Assembly: GCA_947595415.1 (NCBI GenBank)
Contig: CANQER010000045.1
Span: 1-7,850, forward strand
DNA: 7,850 nucleotides
Direction of reading: 5' to 3'
Source: an uncultured Bacilli bacterium
GTDB lineage: Bacteria > Bacillota_I > Bacilli_A > RF39 > UBA660
Part shown: one piece after another, positions 6,369 to 7,850 of the stretch
Layout of the letters: each line of letters starts with the position of its first letter
How positions within the stretch are numbered: position 1 is the first letter of the stretch
The notes under the pieces: model-generated
The model's input: only the letters and a program-made list of their open reading frames with translations
The model's database searches: none
Told to the model about the DNA's origin: nothing
Program-made: the position numbers and the translations under genes

Positions 6369-7850
6369 TTATATTTGAGGAGCAAGGACTAGGCGAGTAG
6401 AGTACCTATTGCCAGAATAACCATAGAAGCTGTCGAAGTCAAACACTCCAGCTCTAGTACTATCATCATAGTAGCCACCACGACTAATATACGGGGTACT
6501 AGAGGTAACTAAGACAGCATAATCACCATACCAACTACTATAAGGTCCAGAAGCATCACTTTTGTAACCAAAAGGTCCCATTTCTCCTGTGGCATCTCCT
6601 AATATTCTTCTTGAATAATCAGTACTGCTTGTGCCTGACTTATAAACATCAAAATATTTTTCTAATCCTGAATATTGTGTAGTTGGCTCACTGTCAAATC
6701 CACCATTTGTTAATTTATCTTGAGTTAAACTTTTATTATACCCTGCCACATATTCATATGCTCCTCCTGACATATCATACACACCTGTTATATTCCCTGT
6801 TGTACTTGCTTTTTGGCCATTTTCTGTTTCATATGTATTTGTTGTACATGTTGTTTCTGAACTTGACTCTGATACGCTATTACCTGATATCCCTGTTATA
6901 TAATTTTTACAATTATTTATATATACTTCTTTTTCAGCAGCTTCTTTATATAACTCATTTCCATATTTTCCATATTTTGAATGAGACAAGTATGCTACTG
7001 CTCCCCATTCTGTATTTTTCATCATATGACTATCTAATTCTCTATCAAATTCATATAATGTCTTAAAAAATGTATTTACTGTTTGATTTCTCCATGAATA
7101 TACATTTGGTTTTACTATTATCTTTTTTGGTAAATTTGCATCATATGTTACTGTCTTTTCTGCTCCTGTTCTTGTCCAACTATTTGTTGTTATATCTCCA
7201 TTTGTATTTTCGTTTTGATTATATCCTACTTCAAATTTTCCTACCCAGATTCCACTTACTCCTAATGTTGTAAATGCTGGGTGTGTTAACCATTCTCCTG
7301 TTTTTTCACCAGATACAGTCTCATTTTTTTCTTGAAATTCTATTTCTATTTTTTGTTCTTTTGATGTTAAATTTGTTTTAGATGAATAGTTTCCTTCATC
7401 AAATATTTGATACTTATATCTTGGTATCCATACAAAGTAAGCTCTTATTTTACCTTCTTCTATTGTTTCTCCATCAGAATATGAACTACCATTTGTTCCA
7501 TCTGCTAATAGCACTGCGTTTGCCCATTCTTGATTACTATAATCATACCATTTTTCTTTTATATTTGCTTTTGTTACTTTTCCTTCTCCTAAGATGTTTA
7601 CTGGTACCAGTCCATTTGTTATTACTGGATCATTCCCTTTTAATTCTGAATCTTTATAATCTTCTTTTACTACTTCTGTACAACTTCCTTTGTTTACTAT
7701 AATACTTCCTTTTTCTCCACTTGCACAATATTCTCCATTACTTAATTCTTGTGCTACTACTTTTCCATTATCATTTACTATTGTTCCACTTTTAAAATTA
7801 TTATTTTTTAATTTTAAATTTTTAACTTCTATACCACTTTCTGGTATCTC
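6369..7850 (-). CDS. Large surface-type protein with C-terminal FGE-like (C-type-lectin-fold) domain, 5' end outside the window
   Basis: The frame is open from the right edge to TAA at 6369-6371, giving the last 493 residues. A GTG at 7512-7514 is internal, because clear coding continues upstream of it. The visible N-terminal part (1-75) is Gly/Asn/Lys-rich with Cys42 and Cys57, perhaps a disulfide. Next comes a conserved block, NGLVPV near 79 and KWYDYSNQEWANAVL near 100, then YFVWIPRYKY near 139. The C-terminal half is related to the formylglycine-generating-enzyme/sulfatase-modifying fold: MKNTEWGAVAYLS (277-289), GVYDMSGGAYEYVAG (356-370), SSWYGDY (438-444) and SRGG...STRLVLA (456-490). 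The C-terminal part has no cysteine, so oxidase chemistry is unlikely and ligand binding more plausible. I recall this architecture from gut Firmicutes proteins, some with prepilin-like N-termini. Whether that applies here cannot be seen. The coding strand is A-rich, unlike prsA and parC, and the last 200 bases differ again. Confidence 0.85.
   Translation of the reverse strand, partial: EIPESGIEVKNLKLKNNNFKSGTIVNDNGKVVAQELSNGEYCASGEKGSIIVNKGSCTEVVKEDYKDSELKGNDPVITNGLVPVNILGEGKVTKANIKEKWYDYSNQEWANAVLLADGTNGSSYSDGETIEEGKIRAYFVWIPRYKYQIFDEGNYSSKTNLTSKEQKIEIEFQEKNETVSGEKTGEWLTHPAFTTLGVSGIWVGKFEVGYNQNENTNGDITTNSWTRTGAEKTVTYDANLPKKIIVKPNVYSWRNQTVNTFFKTLYEFDRELDSHMMKNTEWGAVAYLSHSKYGKYGNELYKEAAEKEVYINNCKNYITGISGNSVSESSSETTCTTNTYETENGQKASTTGNITGVYDMSGGAYEYVAGYNKSLTQDKLTNGGFDSEPTTQYSGLEKYFDVYKSGTSSTDYSRRILGDATGEMGPFGYKSDASGPYSSWYGDYAVLVTSSTPYISRGGYYDDSTRAGVFDFDSFYGYSGNRYSTRLVLAPQI
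6372..6572 (-). other. Candidate variable region at the 3' end of the lectin-fold gene
   Basis: This stretch encodes the last 67 residues. My count of G+C is 27/60 for 6421-6480 and 24/60 for 6481-6540, against 10-11/60 for 6901-6960 in the same gene. C-ending codons, rare in the window, cluster here, including five in a row (gac ttc gac agc ttc, 6440 to 6426). The encoded residues 459-485 are dominated by Tyr, Asp, Ser and Phe between a fixed SRGG and a fixed RLVLA. This is the ligand-facing end of the C-type-lectin fold that is diversified in DGR target proteins. No template repeat or reverse transcriptase is present in the window, so variability is inferred and not shown. Confidence 0.4.

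Noticed and set aside
7512..7514. GTG as the start of the lectin-fold gene
   Set aside because: The frame is open for 112 more codons to the window edge, these encode the matching conserved NGLVPV and KWYDYSNQEWAN block, and no ribosome binding site precedes the GTG.
6683..7702. Three Leu/Phe/Tyr-rich open frames on plus (6683-7066, 7070-7273, 7382-7702)
   Set aside because: They lie antisense to the lectin-fold gene and arise from its A-rich coding strand. The translations are low-complexity hydrophobic runs without start signals.
6369..7850. A true formylglycine-generating enzyme or sulfatase maturase
   Set aside because: Only the fold signature is present. The C-terminal part lacks the catalytic cysteines and no sulfatase gene is nearby, so a binding role is more likely.
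1..7850. CRISPR array, tRNA, rRNA, insertion sequence or attachment site
   Set aside because: No regularly spaced repeats, cloverleaf-type sequence, transposase frame or terminal inverted repeats were seen on either strand.

Overview
The window is AT-rich DNA (roughly 30% GC by eye) from a low-GC Gram-positive bacterium, most likely an uncultured member of the Bacilli (Erysipelotrichales, RF39 or related gut lineages). The evidence is AT-rich codon choice, strong GGAGG/GGTGAT ribosome binding sites, sigma-A-like promoters, a PrsA-type lipoprotein foldase, tiny YjcZ-like membrane peptides, and a surface-type protein of a kind I associate with gut Firmicutes. The standard code fits: TGA is used as a stop at 2651-2653 and the tandem Trp codons of ParC are TGG. 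The lineage assignment is inference.

Layout. Positions 1-25 (minus) hold the first eight codons of an unidentified gene that runs off the left edge, with its own extended -10 promoter and ribosome binding site. Positions 112-4980 hold a minus-strand topoisomerase IV operon: promoter, parE (3028-4935), an unrecognised 120-residue gene (2651-3013), parC (133-2631) and a terminator hairpin. Upstream of parE, in 4990-5299, is a minus-strand unit of two tandem tiny single-membrane-segment proteins (27 and 39 aa) with its own promoter and a terminator with a perfect stem. Divergent from it, on plus, is prsA (5372-6343), an extracellular parvulin-type foldase lipoprotein, which ends in a hairpin shared with the convergent gene on its right. 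Positions 6369-7850 (minus) hold the C-terminal 493 residues of a large protein that continues past the right edge. It ends in a formylglycine-generating-enzyme-like (C-type-lectin-fold) domain.

How they work together. ParE and ParC form the topoisomerase IV heterotetramer that decatenates daughter chromosomes. The small gene between them is translated from the same message and may be a clade-specific partner, but nothing in its sequence proves this. PrsA would fold exported proteins on the outer face of the membrane, possibly including large surface proteins such as its neighbour, though no functional link is shown.

The most interesting region is 6372-6572. The 3' end of the lectin-fold gene has higher GC and different codon usage from the rest of the gene, and carries a run of NNC codons (Asp, Phe, Ser, Tyr) at positions where this fold is diversified in diversity-generating retroelement (DGR) targets. 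No reverse transcriptase or template repeat lies in the window, so a DGR or cassette-exchange system is only a hypothesis. Secondary points are the two micro-genes, the poly-G tract just inside the left-edge gene, the unknown gene inside the parE-parC operon, and the strong cytosine depletion of the parC coding strand.
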